A program made the position numbers and the translations under genes. Under the pieces are notes generated by a model, which made no database searches, was not told the DNA's origin, and was given only the letters and a program-made list of their open reading frames with translations. A stretch of DNA of 64,000 bases from Mugil cephalus (lineage: Eukaryota > Chordata > Actinopteri > Mugiliformes > Mugilidae): assembly GCF_022458985.1 (NCBI RefSeq), contig NC_061770.1:5762501-5826500 (forward strand), read 5' to 3'. The first letter of the stretch is position 1, and every line of letters starts with the position of its first letter. Positions 1 through 15,985 of this stretch are shown in pieces.

Positions 1-3057
<3,057 letters not shown>

Positions 3058-4019
3058 GACGGTGTTGTTGAGCCTGTGCGTGTGGCCGGGAGCGGGCTCT
3101 GAATACGTTCTGTACGCCGTGGTTGTGGTGTGTTGTGGGGCGAGACACTAGCTAGCTGTGCACTCTAGGCAAGCTAACCGGTCTCCGATGTAGTGACTAA
3201 CTGTAGTTAGGTTAACCCTGCAAAACAACCTATCTGTAGCCCAGACTACACTGAAAACCAGTAACCACGCACTGCTCCACACGCGTGTCTGCTAATGTTG
3301 CTGAACCCGAAATATCAAAATGCCAATTTCTCAGTTTTGGTCGTGGGTGCTCAGTTTAGTGTCCATCCCTGTGGATTTTTGGTGAGGTGCCAGCAAGGCC
3401 AGTGCAGCTACCTACAAGCAGAAAAAGTTCAACACATTTCCTGCTCCCATAATTTGGCTTCAACACAACCAGCTTCCAAAATGTAGTTGGCAGCGAGTAG
3501 CGAGAGAGATGCAGCGACGTGGTGGATATTACTGAGAAATGTCTACAAAATAGCAATCCCGCTTGGTTAGTGCACATGAAACAGATGCAATACTGCGCAT
3601 TAGTTAGCAACCCACGGGCTGGATGGCCAGTTCGCGGACATGATGTTGAATCGAGCAGCTTGAAATTCGTTGTTTTTAACTGACAGCTGAAAATGTTGAC
3701 ATTTATTCTGCACCACTTCAGAGGATTTTCAGCACATTTGTAGCGGTAACTTGTTGGTTCCCCGTGTCAGAATATCAATTAAAACAAACTAATGAGCAGT
3801 GTGCCTGGCTGACGGGCTAGCTCCACTAATATTTGCTAACTGAGGCTAGCTGTTAGCAGAGCTGCTGGCAGGGTCCCCGGCGTGATTTGACGCGTCAACT
3901 CCCGAAGACAAGTCCGGGGCGGACACGACGCGGAATGAGATGGATGTTTGACGAAATAAAATAAAAGGAACTAAAAGAAAATAAAAATAAAAGCCCGATG
4001 GTGCCTCCCTCGCTTTCTT

Positions 4020-4245
4020 CCACACTCACGGCTTCATGTTGCAGAGGGGAACATTACTTCCAAGCGACATCAGCCATCTTGCGACTTCCTCGCGGCCCAG
4101 TAGAGTGGGAGGGAAGGCGGAGGGAGGTGCGGGAGGTGGAGGCGCGGCCGCGGGGGACGATGGGTACTGTAGTCAAAAAACTGCCTCACCTCGAACTTGA
4201 AAACGCTGTAATGTGAATGGGAGAAAACTACAACTACCAGCGTAC
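4020..4245. promoter_or_regulatory. candidate promoter for fam120c, perhaps bidirectional
   Basis: This CpG-rich stretch lies between the divergent fam120c and idh3g genes. On the minus strand it carries a YY1-like motif (AAGATGGCTG, complement of 4072-4080 and neighbours) and a good splice donor (GTGAGTG, from 4029 downward), as expected for a short noncoding first exon of fam120c. Two ZNF143-like motifs follow: ACTACAACTACCAGCGT on the plus strand at 4227-4243, and its mirror on the minus strand at 4160-4174. The assignment is inferred from motifs and position only. The second start of transcription, if any, is not shown. Confidence 0.4.
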
Positions 4246-4969
4246 CGACTCCGACTGTTGGACATAGGATAAAAAAGCTGGAGAGTAGAATTTCTCCAAG
4301 TGGTCCACAAGTGAATGCACTGGAAATGCTGCTATTTGACTATGAAGACAGACTAAGACTGTATTTCGCTCTATATTATACATAGTAACATCTAAATCTT
4401 CCTAATATCACGGCTGTTGTGGTAGGCTAACACTGATATCGTAATCTCTGCACTTGTGGTAGGCCTACTAAATAAATACGTCTTATATATTAAGTGAAAA
4501 CTAATGAATTTAAGGGAAGTCAAATAGGAATTAGTCGTAGTTTGATACTATATTAATACTGTGTATACTGTACTGTTACTGGTGTAACAGGTAGAATGGC
4601 GCTGTCCCGTCTGTGTTGAATCTTTGTCGCCTCCTTGTGGTTGCGTCGAGTGTCGACGACAGCGTGTTGTGGAAAAATGAAGAATGGACTAAGTAGGCCA
4701 GCGGGCCCTCAGGGCTCTCTGCTCCGGTTACCCTGGCAACGCGGAGGACTGAAACTTCACTGTTTGCTCGCATCTTTTTCTCCGTGTCCTCTCTCATCCA
4801 TTCCACGTTGAATAATAATCTCCTTGTGCATCAGTCAATGACAGAGACAGGGCCACAGTTCCAGCACTACAGCCATATGAGCCAGGAGGTAATGTTTCCC
4901 CTTTTCCACTTAAAATTAGAGCCACTGTGCAAAATGACAGGTGTTTGAGTAACTGCATGCAAAACGAGT

Positions 4970-5700
4970 CATGCAAAACAAATCAAAATATTCAAATATA
5001 TAAAGATACAAATACAGTATGACATGGTGCAGAATGAGCCCAGACATACATTAGACCAGAACTGAGTGACACAATACAAAGTGATGCCAAACATATACAA
5101 AATGACAAAAAAGCAGTACAATAAAACAAAAATTAAGTGATGCAGAATGAGACAAAACAAACACAAGCCACAATGTCTTTAAAATTACCCTAAAACAACA
5201 CAATGTGACACAAAACGAACATAAAGTGACACCAAATGACCACAAAACCATGCCAAACTACTACAAAAAGACAGAAAACCACCACAACATCATACAACAT
5301 AACCCTAAATTAATGAGACACAAATACCATAGTGCGAAGCAGAATGACCATAAAATGTATATCAAGTTATGTAAGTTCATAAAATAATAATAATATAAAC
5401 ATTAAGAGATTACAGAGATGCAAGACAGTGACAATGTGACACAAAACAACTATAAAAGAATACAAATTGACCAAAAAGTGACTCACATTGATGACACGAT
5501 ATCTACTAAAAACAAATAAGCACAAAGCAATGCAATCTGAGTAGAGAATGACTGCAAAAAGACACGAGGAAAAAAAAACGAAACAAACACAAAGTGACAC
5601 AAAATAGAATAGAATATAGTGAAAAACAACAACCATGACTAGAAAGAGACATGTAACTAGTGTGAGTAGAGAACGACAACAAATAGAAAGACAATAATAA
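4970..5700. repeat. degenerate AC-rich minisatellite
   Basis: About 700 bases are made of diverged copies of a short unit resembling GTGACACAAAATGACCACAAA. The unit is roughly 10-20 bases long and drifts in length. The open frames that cross it are low-complexity Phe/Leu/Cys or Asn/His strings and are not genes. A shorter tract of the same character lies at 42720-42895. Confidence 0.7.
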
Positions 5701-6379
5701 TATGAGTCAAAACAACCATGAAAAAGAAAAGAAAATTAAAAATAATAATTACGATAAAGGAGGGCAAGGAACCATATATGGTCACGTCAGCACACATTCT
5801 AAATTGTTTCCCTGTGCCTTTCTGTGAAGTGTAGAAGCATGTGGGTTTCATTCAACCAATCAGAGAAGAAGGAAACATTCTCAGATCAAATCAGGGTCTA
5901 ATCAGGTCCACCTCTGAATGAACACTGAGCATAACTGCTTTATTAGATACCACGAAGAAGAGGCCTGATGTTGTCTAATGTGATAATATTTACAAGTGTC
6001 TGAATCAGCACTTATGTTCTAATGGACTGAATACATGTTTACATTTATTTACCACTTAAGGGCAAGGAACAGTATATGAAAACATTAAAAAAAAAAGAAC
6101 ATTTTCACAGAGTAGAAAAGCTTCATTATGCCCTACTATAACACTCTAGAGTTGAAGTTTAGAATTTCCCTTTCAAAGGATTAAACAAAAAAAGATTCAA
6201 ACATCCAAACAAGTGCCATGCTGTTGTGTCACGGTTTGTCAGGATGTCTTGTTTGTCTTGGTCCTGGTTGGGATTTTTTTATGAATCTTATTATTTTTTA
6301 TTAAATATATTTATTATTTATTTATTTTGTCCTTTTTGTTGTTCCGTGAAGGCCAAAAATCTATATGGAATAAATCAAT

Positions 6380-6492
6380 CAGGCGTTGTCCTAGTTGAAT
6401 TGCGTGTGCGCGCAAGCGTGCGTGCGTGAGGGTAAAGAGATTAAGCGTGAACGCGCAGCTCGCTCCCGTCTCCTCCATCTATCCGCGGGGAC
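6380..6492 (+). promoter_or_regulatory. idh3g: idh3g 5' flank / 5' UTR region
   Basis: A CpG-rich stretch with GTGCGCGCAAGCGTGCGTGC sits just before the idh3g start. It resembles NRF1-type GC/CA alternating sites that are common at nuclear genes for mitochondrial proteins. There is no TATA box in view. The call rests on position and composition. Confidence 0.35.
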
Positions 6493-9400
6493 ATGACGGC
6501 CCAGTCTGTGCGCTCTCTGTCCGGATTGCTGAAGCCTCTGCTCAGACACCGGGTGCCGAAGGTAGGGGCAGTTTATGAGTTGAGCAGGAGTCGGACAAGT
6601 GTTGAACCGAACGTGTTTGGAGTCACGGAGAGGTTCACTGGTTGAAGTGGTAGCGGGGCGGCGAGGGTAGCTAAGCAGATTAACGGCCGGTTGGTTGGTT
6701 GGTTAACTGAGTTTAATGTCGCTGTCCGTTCAGCACCACCGTCTATCACACTGTTCACTTTTTACATTTACTTCACAGCTTTATACAGGAATAAGGCTGC
6801 ACGAGGAAACCGAGTGAGCCCTGAATTATTCACACACCACAGCAAAGCCAAGCTAACTTCTCACATTACACACCGCTTTCAAATACATGTACTGAAAAAT
6901 TACTTTAAAGTAATTTAAAAATTACAAAACAAAATTATATCAGTTCATGAAGTCATAAAAGAGAAAACCTCAATATGTTTGTGGTTTAAAAAGTTCGTTG
7001 GACAAATTAAATTTGTACTATTTTATGGTACTTTATTAACCAATAACCTGCTATAATTAGGAAAACATGCAACTGAATATCAGCACATTGTGCTTTAAAG
7101 TGTTATTTTCCAGATTACACTTGATTTTGTTGTTTATTATCACATCATTTTGTCTTCTTTCTGACAAATATCATTAGTCCAATAGCATAGAGTCATATTT
7201 GGACGTCTTCAGGAAAAAAACGTAGGCAATTATTCTGTTAGGGTAACAATGTGTTGGTCTCTAGCATCACCACTGTGTTTCTATTGTTTCTAGCAGATGA
7301 TGAGAGGCGCTATGTATTTCATCTTGGTTTTGAGAATTATCAATGCTTTTTAGTTGCTCGGAGAACAGAACAGCAACAGTGACACAAAAAAAGTATAAAT
7401 TCAAACGTGGCCTTGATGCCAAAATACCAAACTTGGTTTTAATGTGCATGCTCTCTGCAGGTAACCACTTTTTTCTGTGTTCTCAGGTCTACAGTGCTGC
7501 AACATGTAAACAGAAACACACTTACACGGTAAGTTGTCTAAAATAAATACAGCTTTGATTGGATGAGGATTTGAGAGCGGGTTCGGGGGCACGATCCACA
7601 TGTCTGCACCACGTTTACCTATGACCTTCCCAACGTGAGATAAACCCACTGTGATACACCCTCAGATATTCACATACGTGCTGAGATGTGTTTTACTGTG
7701 CACAATGTGACATCTCTGTGATGTCACCAGGAACATGCATGTCCCCTCTTTGTCCTACTAACCTTGATGTTTCTCTCCTCTGCCTGAATCCCTCCTTCAT
7801 CTGTCCAATCACAAAAGACCATAGTGAGTATGGCTGCTGTAGAGTCATGTATTTTGGTTTTAAAGAATAGCCAAAAGATCGGTTTAAGGTTGGTTTATTA
7901 GTTTGGTAGAGCTGCACCTACAGTGTTTGTATCTTCCAGCCTCCACCCGCTAAGTATGGAGGCAGACACACAGTGACTCTGATTCCTGGCGACGGCATCG
8001 GACCGGAGCTGGCCAACCACGTGAGAGCACTATTCCGGTGAGTGTTCGCCTACATTTTCTCGGTCAGTAAAAGCCTCCGCCCTGTCGCGCTGAGGTGCCC
8101 TCCGTCTGTGTTCGTTGTCAGGTTCTGCTGTGTGCCGGTGGACTTTGAGGTTGTCAATGTGGACTCGACTAAGGCCTCAGAAGATGACATCAGTAACGCC
8201 ATAATGGCCATCAGACGCAATGGAGTGGCACTGAAAGGTCAGGTGTGGCAAAATGTGACGTCAGAAAATATAAGTGACATTTTTACCATTTTATATAATG
8301 TAGAATAAAACTAAAGACACCAGCAGTGTATGGTTAAAGAAGCAGCAGCTTTGAACGATGTTAGCCTTTCCTTAGCCAGCTTCATCCAGTTTTCTGTTTT
8401 CTTTTGCTATTCGGCTACTATAGTCATTTGTGTTACGGTGAGGACCCCTCAAAATTTCAACAAAGTTTCTTCAACAAAAAACAGTGTCTCACATGAGGAC
8501 CATCCCTGTAAAGAAAGAGGAGAAGCCCCATAAATCAACATTTAACAGTCTTTAACAGACTTCATGAAGGAACTGGAGCAAAGAACTAGATTTACAGAAG
8601 GAAATTTATAAGAAGAGAAGTGATCTGACCTAAAAACACAATGAATGCCCATTAAGAGATGAGATGAGGGGCGAGATGGTGCAAGGAGTGCATCTTAGAT
8701 TAAAAATAAATAAATAAAAATGAAAAAACTCTAATAAGAAGATTTCACTTTATTTACAATAACGCAAAATTAAATGGTGAAAAAGTACATTTCCTGAGAT
8801 ACAGACAGATTATTGTCCTGAGGATGTAGTTGGTCCTTTAGGAGCGGAGGAAAGCCAGCAGCAGTGCTGAAGTTAGATGTTTGAGGGTTTGGCCAACACC
8901 CTCCTCAATTAGAAGACAACCCATGCTGGTCCTCTTCATCAGAGAAGATAAAGAGAAGGGGAACAGATGTTATCAGCATGTGACACACAGAGTAGGAGCT
9001 GGTTTCAGCAGAAACTGTAGGGCTGGTCAGGTATGACCAAGGAGCAGAGTGACGGAGGGCTGCTACACATGACCTGACCTCTGCAACCACATTTACCACC
9101 TCACCATGCTAATTAGCACCAAACGCAAAGTGCAGCTGAGGCTTGTGAGGATGACATTAGCTTAGCAGGTGTTTGGTCATAGAGAAGAAAGAACAAAAAG
9201 GGCTGGAGGAATTCAAATTTTGACCTCACTGTGGCATTAAATCAAAAGTCAGACTTCACAGTCGTGAAAAATAAATTCACGCTTTTTTCATATCCATTTT
9301 AAATTATTTTCCATTTATGTTCATTTGTCCAGGAAACATTGAGACCAACCACAACTTGCCACCTTCCTATAAGTCCAGAAACGGCCTGCTCCGGTGAGTG

Positions 9401-10982
9401 CACTGCTTCTCATCTTCATTATCTAAGTCGGTTTCAGTAGCAGCCACGGACAGCTGTGTGCTCTCCCCCTTCTCAGCTCCTAGTTTCCATCTCTCCTCTT
9501 CCTCCCCGCAGTACCACTCTAGATCTCTATGCCAACGTGATGCACTGCCAGTCTCTGCCAGGAGTGAGGACGCGACACCGAAACGTTGACATCATGATCA
9601 TCAGGGAAAACACAGAGGGAGAGTACAGCAGCCTGGAGCATGAGGTGTGTGTGTGTGTGTGTCTGTGTGTTAATGTGCTTCATTACGTGTGTTAATGGTG
9701 AAGCACCTGTAACACTGTGTAACTGATCCGTCTCTGCAGAGCGTACCGGGCGTCGTTGAGTGTCTGAAGATCATCACCAGGACCAAATCTTTACGCATCG
9801 CTGACTACGCTTTTAGAACGGCTCGAGAGAAAGGACGCGGTCGAGTCACAGCTGTGCACAAAGCCAACATCATGTCAGTGTCTAATTGCTCAAAGGCTCA
9901 GACTGTGTTTTATCCCTTCTTCCACTTTATTTCATTTCCGTTCCTTTAAAAACACACACACACACACTGATTTTACTTTATGTATGTCCTGGAACAGGAA
10001 GTTGGGTGATGGCCTCTTTCTGGAGTGCTGTAAGGAAGTTGCCAGTGGTTACCCTGAAATCACCTTTGATAGCATGATTGTGGACAACACCACCATGCAG
10101 GCATGTCCACTTCATTGTACCATCAAGCGCCGTGTTAGATCAGGAGACTGTGAAGCAAGGCTGCAAGAATCCCTTCATCTACTGCACTTTTCTAGTTACG
10201 TATTTACTGGAACGCTATCGTTTTTTGTGTGTTTCGTAGCTGGTTTCTAAGCCTCAACAGTTCGACGTGATGGTCATGCCCAACCTGTATGGCAACGTTG
10301 TGAGCAATGTGTGTGCCGGGTTGGTGGGCGGACCGGGCCTGGTGCCTGGGGCCAACTATGGAGACGACTACGCTGTGTTTGAGACGGTAAGACAAGGTGA
10401 CTGCGGGTCCCGAAAAGCCCTAAATCCAGCTACCGCACAAAAAATCAAACAGTCAGTCGTATCTGCTGTCGTTTGATTGGCTGCGCTGCCCACTCTGTGC
10501 AGGGCACCAGGAACACCGGGAAGAGCATCGCAAACAGGAACACAGCAAACCCCACGGCCATGCTGCTGGCCTCCTGTCTGCTGCTGGACCACCTGAAGCT
10601 CCACGCCTACGCCAACATGATCCGCAGAGCCATCCTGTCCACTGTCACCGAGGCACGGGTACGCCCTGAATGATGGCGGGTTATAAGTCAATGACGAGAT
10701 ACATGTCAAAAGCATTGTCCTATTCTCAAGTCCTGGTTTGTAATCGAACAATATCAGTCAAAGCAATCAGAGCAGAAGAATGTAATCATTCATAGATGAT
10801 GCAGACTTTCCACCTTCATTCAGTGATCCCAGTGTCATCTCCTTCTTCTCCAGCTGCACACTGCTGACCTGGGAGGACAAGGCTCCACGTCTGAAGTGGT
10901 CCAGTCCATCATGAATGCTGTTCAGAGCACCGGACCCCGCACACTGAGCATCCAGGAGCCAGACACCACTCAGCACGGATAA
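6493..10982 (+). CDS. idh3g: idh3g: isocitrate dehydrogenase [NAD], gamma subunit, mitochondrial
   Basis: Eleven coding exons join in frame to 395 aa plus stop (the human protein is 393 aa): 6493-6561, 7487-7528, 7940-8037, 8122-8237, 9333-9393, 9512-9644, 9740-9873, 9998-10100, 10240-10386, 10503-10658, 10854-10982. The first about 37 residues are basic and serine-rich ([20 protein letters not shown]), a typical mitochondrial presequence. Family motifs follow in order: [127 protein letters not shown], and LGGQGSTSE near the C-terminus. The enzyme is the allosterically controlled TCA-cycle step in the matrix. The gamma chain is regulatory and pairs with the catalytic alpha chain. All introns are GT-AG except intron 8, which uses a GC donor (10101). 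The start was chosen as the first ATG of the targeting exon. Confidence 0.97.
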
Positions 10983-11307
10983 TTATAACCGTGTGCAGTA
11001 GATGATATGTATTATATAACTGCACTGTGTGGTTTTTATTTAATCTAAAGGTTCTGTAGTTTATAAAGCCCCATTTTTGAAGCTGAGATACATAACAACA
11101 CTATATTATAGACAGATTCCTGAGCACTTTATTTCCATCTATACTTTCTGTAAACTTACCATCATAATGTTTACTGAATGAATCTGCTGCACCTGTTACA
11201 GTTCCACTCAATCTTTTATGTGTTTTAGTTTCAGTTAGTTATCATTGAGTGAGACTATTTCTCTTTCAAGCATTTTAACATGAATGTATCTGGAGAAGGT
11301 TTGGACC

Positions 11308-11313
11308 ATTAAA
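11308..11313 (+). terminator. idh3g: possible idh3g polyadenylation signal (ATTAAA)
   Basis: An ATTAAA hexamer lies about 325 bases after the idh3g stop codon. An AATAAA also occurs further on near 11673. The choice cannot be made without transcript data. Confidence 0.25.
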
Positions 11314-11959
11314 TGTTGAGATGCTTCGAAAGTCAGAGTTTGGCTTTGAATCAACTTGGTGCACTGGCTCATCTGGGCCACATGGAGGCCACGCTGTCCA
11401 CAACCACAGCGTCTGGTGTTTCGCTGAATGAAAGTAGCTCATTTAATAACTTATCTGTCCCAGGAGTAGGAGGACCCCTTAGCGTCTGTAGCAGGCCTGG
11501 AGTGAAGAAATGCAGGCCATACTACTAGTAGCACAGGTTCAGTTATTCAATGATAAAAGGTCAGCATTCAGAGATTGTTTTCCTCAGTTTAGTGCCCTTA
11601 CAACAGAAAACAGACCCTTCTTAAGTTTTTGTAGGAAATGTTAAACAAGTTCAAACAGTGCTAACTGAACGTTAATAAATGAAGGTTGGGCAGATCAGGT
11701 TGTTTCTCAGATCAGATGTTGTAAACTGGACAAACAGTTCAATATAATATACAATATACGTTCACAAATCTTGTTTGAGACTTTTTTCTTTTGCTACATT
11801 TATTATTTTGTGCGATGTTTTTTTGGGTGAGATGTAATAAGGTGCTTCGATAAAAAGAATGAAGTAAAATTACTTTTCAGCTCTAAACTGCCTGTACAGT
11901 ATCACATTCCTGAATGAGCACAACACAGATTATGTTAAACAAAGATAGGAAAGAGACTT

Positions 11960-12440
11960 GGACTCTAACATTGCTGAATGCCTGGAAAACACAGCATTCT
12001 TCCACTTGAAAACCCTGATGTAATATCTTATCACTTCAGAAGTAAAAAAAAAACTGGTTCTCAACTCTGCTACTGGAGAGAACGTGTACATGTCTTTCTG
12101 GCCGTATCCTTCTATTCAGACTTTTTGGAAAGACATACTCCCAATAATCTCCAAAGGTTTGGGTTGTAGCATCAGTACAACATCTCTATTTCTTGTGGGA
12201 AACGACAGAAAAGACCTAGGGACTAGAGGCAACACAAACAACCTGTAAGGTTGCTGCTCTCTTTATCAATATTGTGAATCACGTACATTTTCTGGAACAG
12301 ATTATCTACTCCTCACTTACAAAAAGAAATTGAAGGGAAACACTGGAAGAAAATGGTCAATTCATTTAGCCAATGAGACAAATAAGGACGGATGTGTGAC
12401 CTGTACTTTTGGTAATTACACCTGCTTCTTCGTGGGATCC
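11960..12440 (+). mobile_element. L1/Tx1-like LINE remnant (ORF2 C-terminal end)
   Basis: Read on the plus strand, 12070-12231 gives a near-open frame containing SATGENVYMSFW, then FWPYPSIQTFWKDILPIISK and SLFLVGNDRKDLG. This matches the C-terminal zinc-knuckle and tail pattern of fish L1-type ORF2 proteins (FW.CP.IQ.FWK..). It is broken by frameshifts and stops, so it is a dead fragment. The edges are approximate. Confidence 0.6.
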
Positions 12441-13481
12441 ACCAGCTTGAACTCTTGTGTAGTTTTATTTTCAATTAAAAAGTCCATCCATGTTTTATCC
12501 ATTCATATATATATATATATAAAAATAACCTGGAAATATTTGTTTCAAAGTTGAATCCTAAAACAACAACAACACAAAGCTACAAAGCTATCCTAAAGAA
12601 CATCTATTGCACTTAAATGAGAAAATGAAGTAGGTACAATAAATGCAAAACTAACCTAAAGATATGGAGGTCAATAAAGATGATTAACATACTTTCTAGT
12701 CATTTTATCATAGATAACCGTTTAAAAAAAATACAAAAAAAGCTATTTTTCAAATCCTTTTTAAAGGTGCTTGAGCACCCCTATAAATGGGCTAGACACG
12801 GCTATGCTACATGATATCATATATATATATATATATGTGAGAAAGAGAGAGATTATATAATATATATTATATAACATTGTAATAATATAAAATATTTATT
12901 CTGTTAATTCTGTGTTCAGTATTCAACATGGTCAGTGCTTCAACGCTACACAACCAGGTTAAAAAAAATCAACAAGGCTGCAGGATCACAACTTTTATCG
13001 ATACTGTTATTAGTATATTTTTTTATTTTGGTTTCAACATGCACGTCTTCTCCGTAAACCTCGCGTCTTGTTCATTAGAGGCAGACCAGCAGGCTGAGCC
13101 AGGCAACAGCTGGAGCCACAGACTTTGAACAAAAATCTACATTTTCCTTCCTGCTGGAGCCTCACATGCACAGAGCACCGTGGGAGGTGACCTCGGGAAC
13201 ACTTTCTGGTCATTTCAGGGGACTTTTCGACAATACACGTTTGACGGGGAAAGCGACGCTGAATCACAAGTTAATGAGCTCGGATCAAGATAGCTGACTC
13301 TCAGAGGTGCCTTTGCAGAGATGAGAAGTGTTGTTTACTAGCAGCAGAGACAGCCGAGCAGCCTCATGTGCCACTGTTACTGTGTGTATGTTTAAGGTCG
13401 CTCACCGGGGCCCCTCGATAATTAGAGGCTTCTCCAAATGAGGGAGCAATTGGGAGGAAGAAAACAGATTACTGCCCTGTC

Positions 13482-13496
13482 AGAGAGAAAGAGAGA

Positions 13497-13545
<49 letters not shown>

Positions 13546-13546
13546 G
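13482..13546. repeat. compound (CA)n/(GA)n microsatellite
   Basis: A GA-rich lead-in, about 15 CA units, and then about nine GA units run together with few breaks. Confidence 0.95.
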
Positions 13547-14218
13547 TGGAATGCAGGAGACGGAGGGGGGAGTAGAAACATGGGAGAAAGGGCGAGAAAG
13601 AAAGAGGCCGTTGAGAAAGACAACTCTCCTCCTGTTGTTGCTGCCTCTCATTTCTCTCCGAAAACCTTACATCCCATCTGTCACAACATCTGACGCCGTC
13701 TCTCCTCCCTCTCCCACTCTCCGCTTGTTTCCACCCCTCCTCGACCACCCGCTGACGCTAAATCACACGTACACATACGAGCCAACGCGTGGCACGGAGC
13801 CTCTTTGATGATCATCCTCATTTGATCCGCTGGTGTGTGCCACTTGTCTTCTGCTCCGAGAGCGGATCAAAGAGAGAGCAACATGTTTAATATCTGACAC
13901 AATCAACGGGAAATCACATTAATTCACCGCCGTTGGCCTGGTCACCGCATCCTTCCCATCCCGCTCGAGTACACCCCCACCCCCAACTCCCTCTCTCCCT
14001 CTTTCCCTCTCTTCTTCTCCCGCATTTCATACATCCAAGAGAGCTGGGAGGAGAGGGATGTGTTAAAGAGATGGGTGAAGGGAGGATATGGGGAGACGGC
14101 AGCGTGAGTTGGCAGAGGTCACAGTCAGAGTAATAAGCTGATGGAAAACACACGCACACACGGGCTGCAGTCCCAGCATGGATGCGGCTAATGTGTGTAG
14201 CAGCGGATCAGGTTGTTC

Positions 14219-14254
14219 TGGCTCTTACAGATGCTTCACAGGACGCTGAGGGCG
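14219..14254 (+). other. possible small noncoding first exon, perhaps of avpr2
   Basis: A TTCTGGCTCTTACAG acceptor-like sequence is followed by about 25 bases ending GGGCGAG before GTGAGTGAG, a strong donor. Any ATG here would not join in frame to the receptor exon. If used, it would be 5' UTR, either as an internal exon or as the end of a longer exon starting near 14160. No transcript evidence is available. Confidence 0.15.
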
Positions 14255-14857
14255 AGGTGAGTGAGTCGGCTACGCTTCCACACACTTTTGCTTCTGACTT
14301 TCATCTCATTTCTCCTGAAATGTCTGTTTAGTGAGGCTGAAGAGGTCACTAATGAATGCTTACGGGGCTGTTAAGACACGAAAACCATCTACTAGAGTAG
14401 ATGAATTACTAGTTTGGAAGGGATTAGTAATTGATTTGACTGGTTTTGGCTTTTTGGTTGGTGAAAGGGAAAGTAACCTAAGTACCGAGGAGCAGGAGTC
14501 CGACCATCTAATTGGATGAACAGAGCTAAAACATGTCAACAAGCATAGCTGTGCAACTGACCCTTTCTCAGTGGGAAACACTGTGTGTCCTCACAAACAT
14601 CCTGAAAGATCTTATTCCTGTTTTCAACTATTTTCAAATTAAATTCAAATTAAAAATCAACTGAAATCATCTTGATCATCTTTTGTAATCTTAAAGTCTA
14701 AAGAAAATGTTACTGCAGCGGCTGTTAACTGTAGTTGGAGGCAGACTTGAGCTATTCTTCAAGTCAGGACGGACAGATGTAAGGACTGTGCGCATTAGGT
14801 TTCCTGCTTCGTGATGATTTTGCCAGCAGCTTTGTTTTATTTCTGCTTTCTGTTGTG

Positions 14858-14890
14858 CTGGAAGAAGTACTCAGATCCTTAAGTCAAACT
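14858..14890 (+). repeat. fragment of a widespread fish interspersed repeat
   Basis: The string GGAAGAAGTACTCAGATCCTT is a familiar end of a repeat scattered through many teleost genomes. Only a truncated copy is present. Recognition is from memory. Confidence 0.4.
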
Positions 14891-15963
14891 ACACCACTCA
14901 AAAGCTATTATAAGCGATATGTCTATGAAGGGTCTCAGTCATCCAAAAGGGGTTACAAGTCCAATTGCCTTTATTCAGTGCCTTCAATGAAAATATTCAT
15001 CTTGCAGAAAACTATTTTTTCCCCCACTGCTGCATTATTAATATATTGATATTTCTCATGCATCAGAATGTGTAAACAGCATCTGACTGTTGTATTTGGT
15101 TTATTTTAGGATAAATAAACTGCTTTAATTTCCCAGCACGGCGTCGCTAAATAGGTTCAAGTGTTCTTGAGGTGATTAATGGGAGAAAGGAAGAAAAAAA
15201 AACAAACAAATCTTCAGTCTCCCATCTCTGCATTGCTGGATAGCTCTTTGGGTATGACATTTTCGTTGAGCTCTTTTGTGGGTTTGAATGGGAAAATCAC
15301 TTAAAAGTATATTTTCAGGCCAAAACAAACAAAACATCACATCTGACTGAATGAATGAACCAGTTAAGAAACAGTTTATCATATTTTCCACACCGTTTTT
15401 GTTCATTGCTGAAATTCTTTAAGTGGGTGAAACATTAATACATGAATTCTTATTCTATTTTACAACTTCTACCAAAATCAAGTGAGAAATATGATAATTG
15501 TGTTTGGAAATTAACGAGAGGCAAAGAGGAAAATTTTTTAGTAACAGTAACAGTCAATCAGTGTATATTTCAATTAAATGTAGAGTGGAACTATAAATGG
15601 GAAATATTCAAAACTGGACTTAATCTCGTCTCATCTTCCGTACCGTTTAACCCTCACTAGAGTCGTGGGGGTTGCTGGAGCCTATCCCAGCTGTCACTGG
15701 GCCCATCACAGGGCCACTGGACTAAACCAAAAATATAATTTAGAGGCCACTTCCTGTTGATTTATTGTGGAGGAGCTTTTCTCATTAGTGAATGCCAATT
15801 ATCAGCTCTCTTCTCCTGTCTATAGTCCATATTGCCAGCTCGCTGTGCATCGATAATGACCGTTCACGGGCTGCTTGCTCCCCAAAGAAGCGATTGAGAA
15901 GGTGTTTATTGTATGCCTGTGAGGCTAGGGTCAAACTCAAAACCATGTCTATTTTAGCTGAAA

Positions 15964-15985
15964 ACACACACACACACACACACAC
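15964..15985. repeat. (CA)n microsatellite
   Basis: About eleven uninterrupted CA units. Confidence 0.9.

Noticed and set aside
3998..4216. Plus-strand 72-codon frame beside fam120c
   Set aside because: It lies in CpG-rich promoter-like DNA, has low-complexity Arg/Glu content and no recognised domain.
4969..5851. Several open frames rich in Phe, Cys and Leu on the minus strand
   Set aside because: They are products of the AC-rich minisatellite, with no family features, splice sites or balanced composition.
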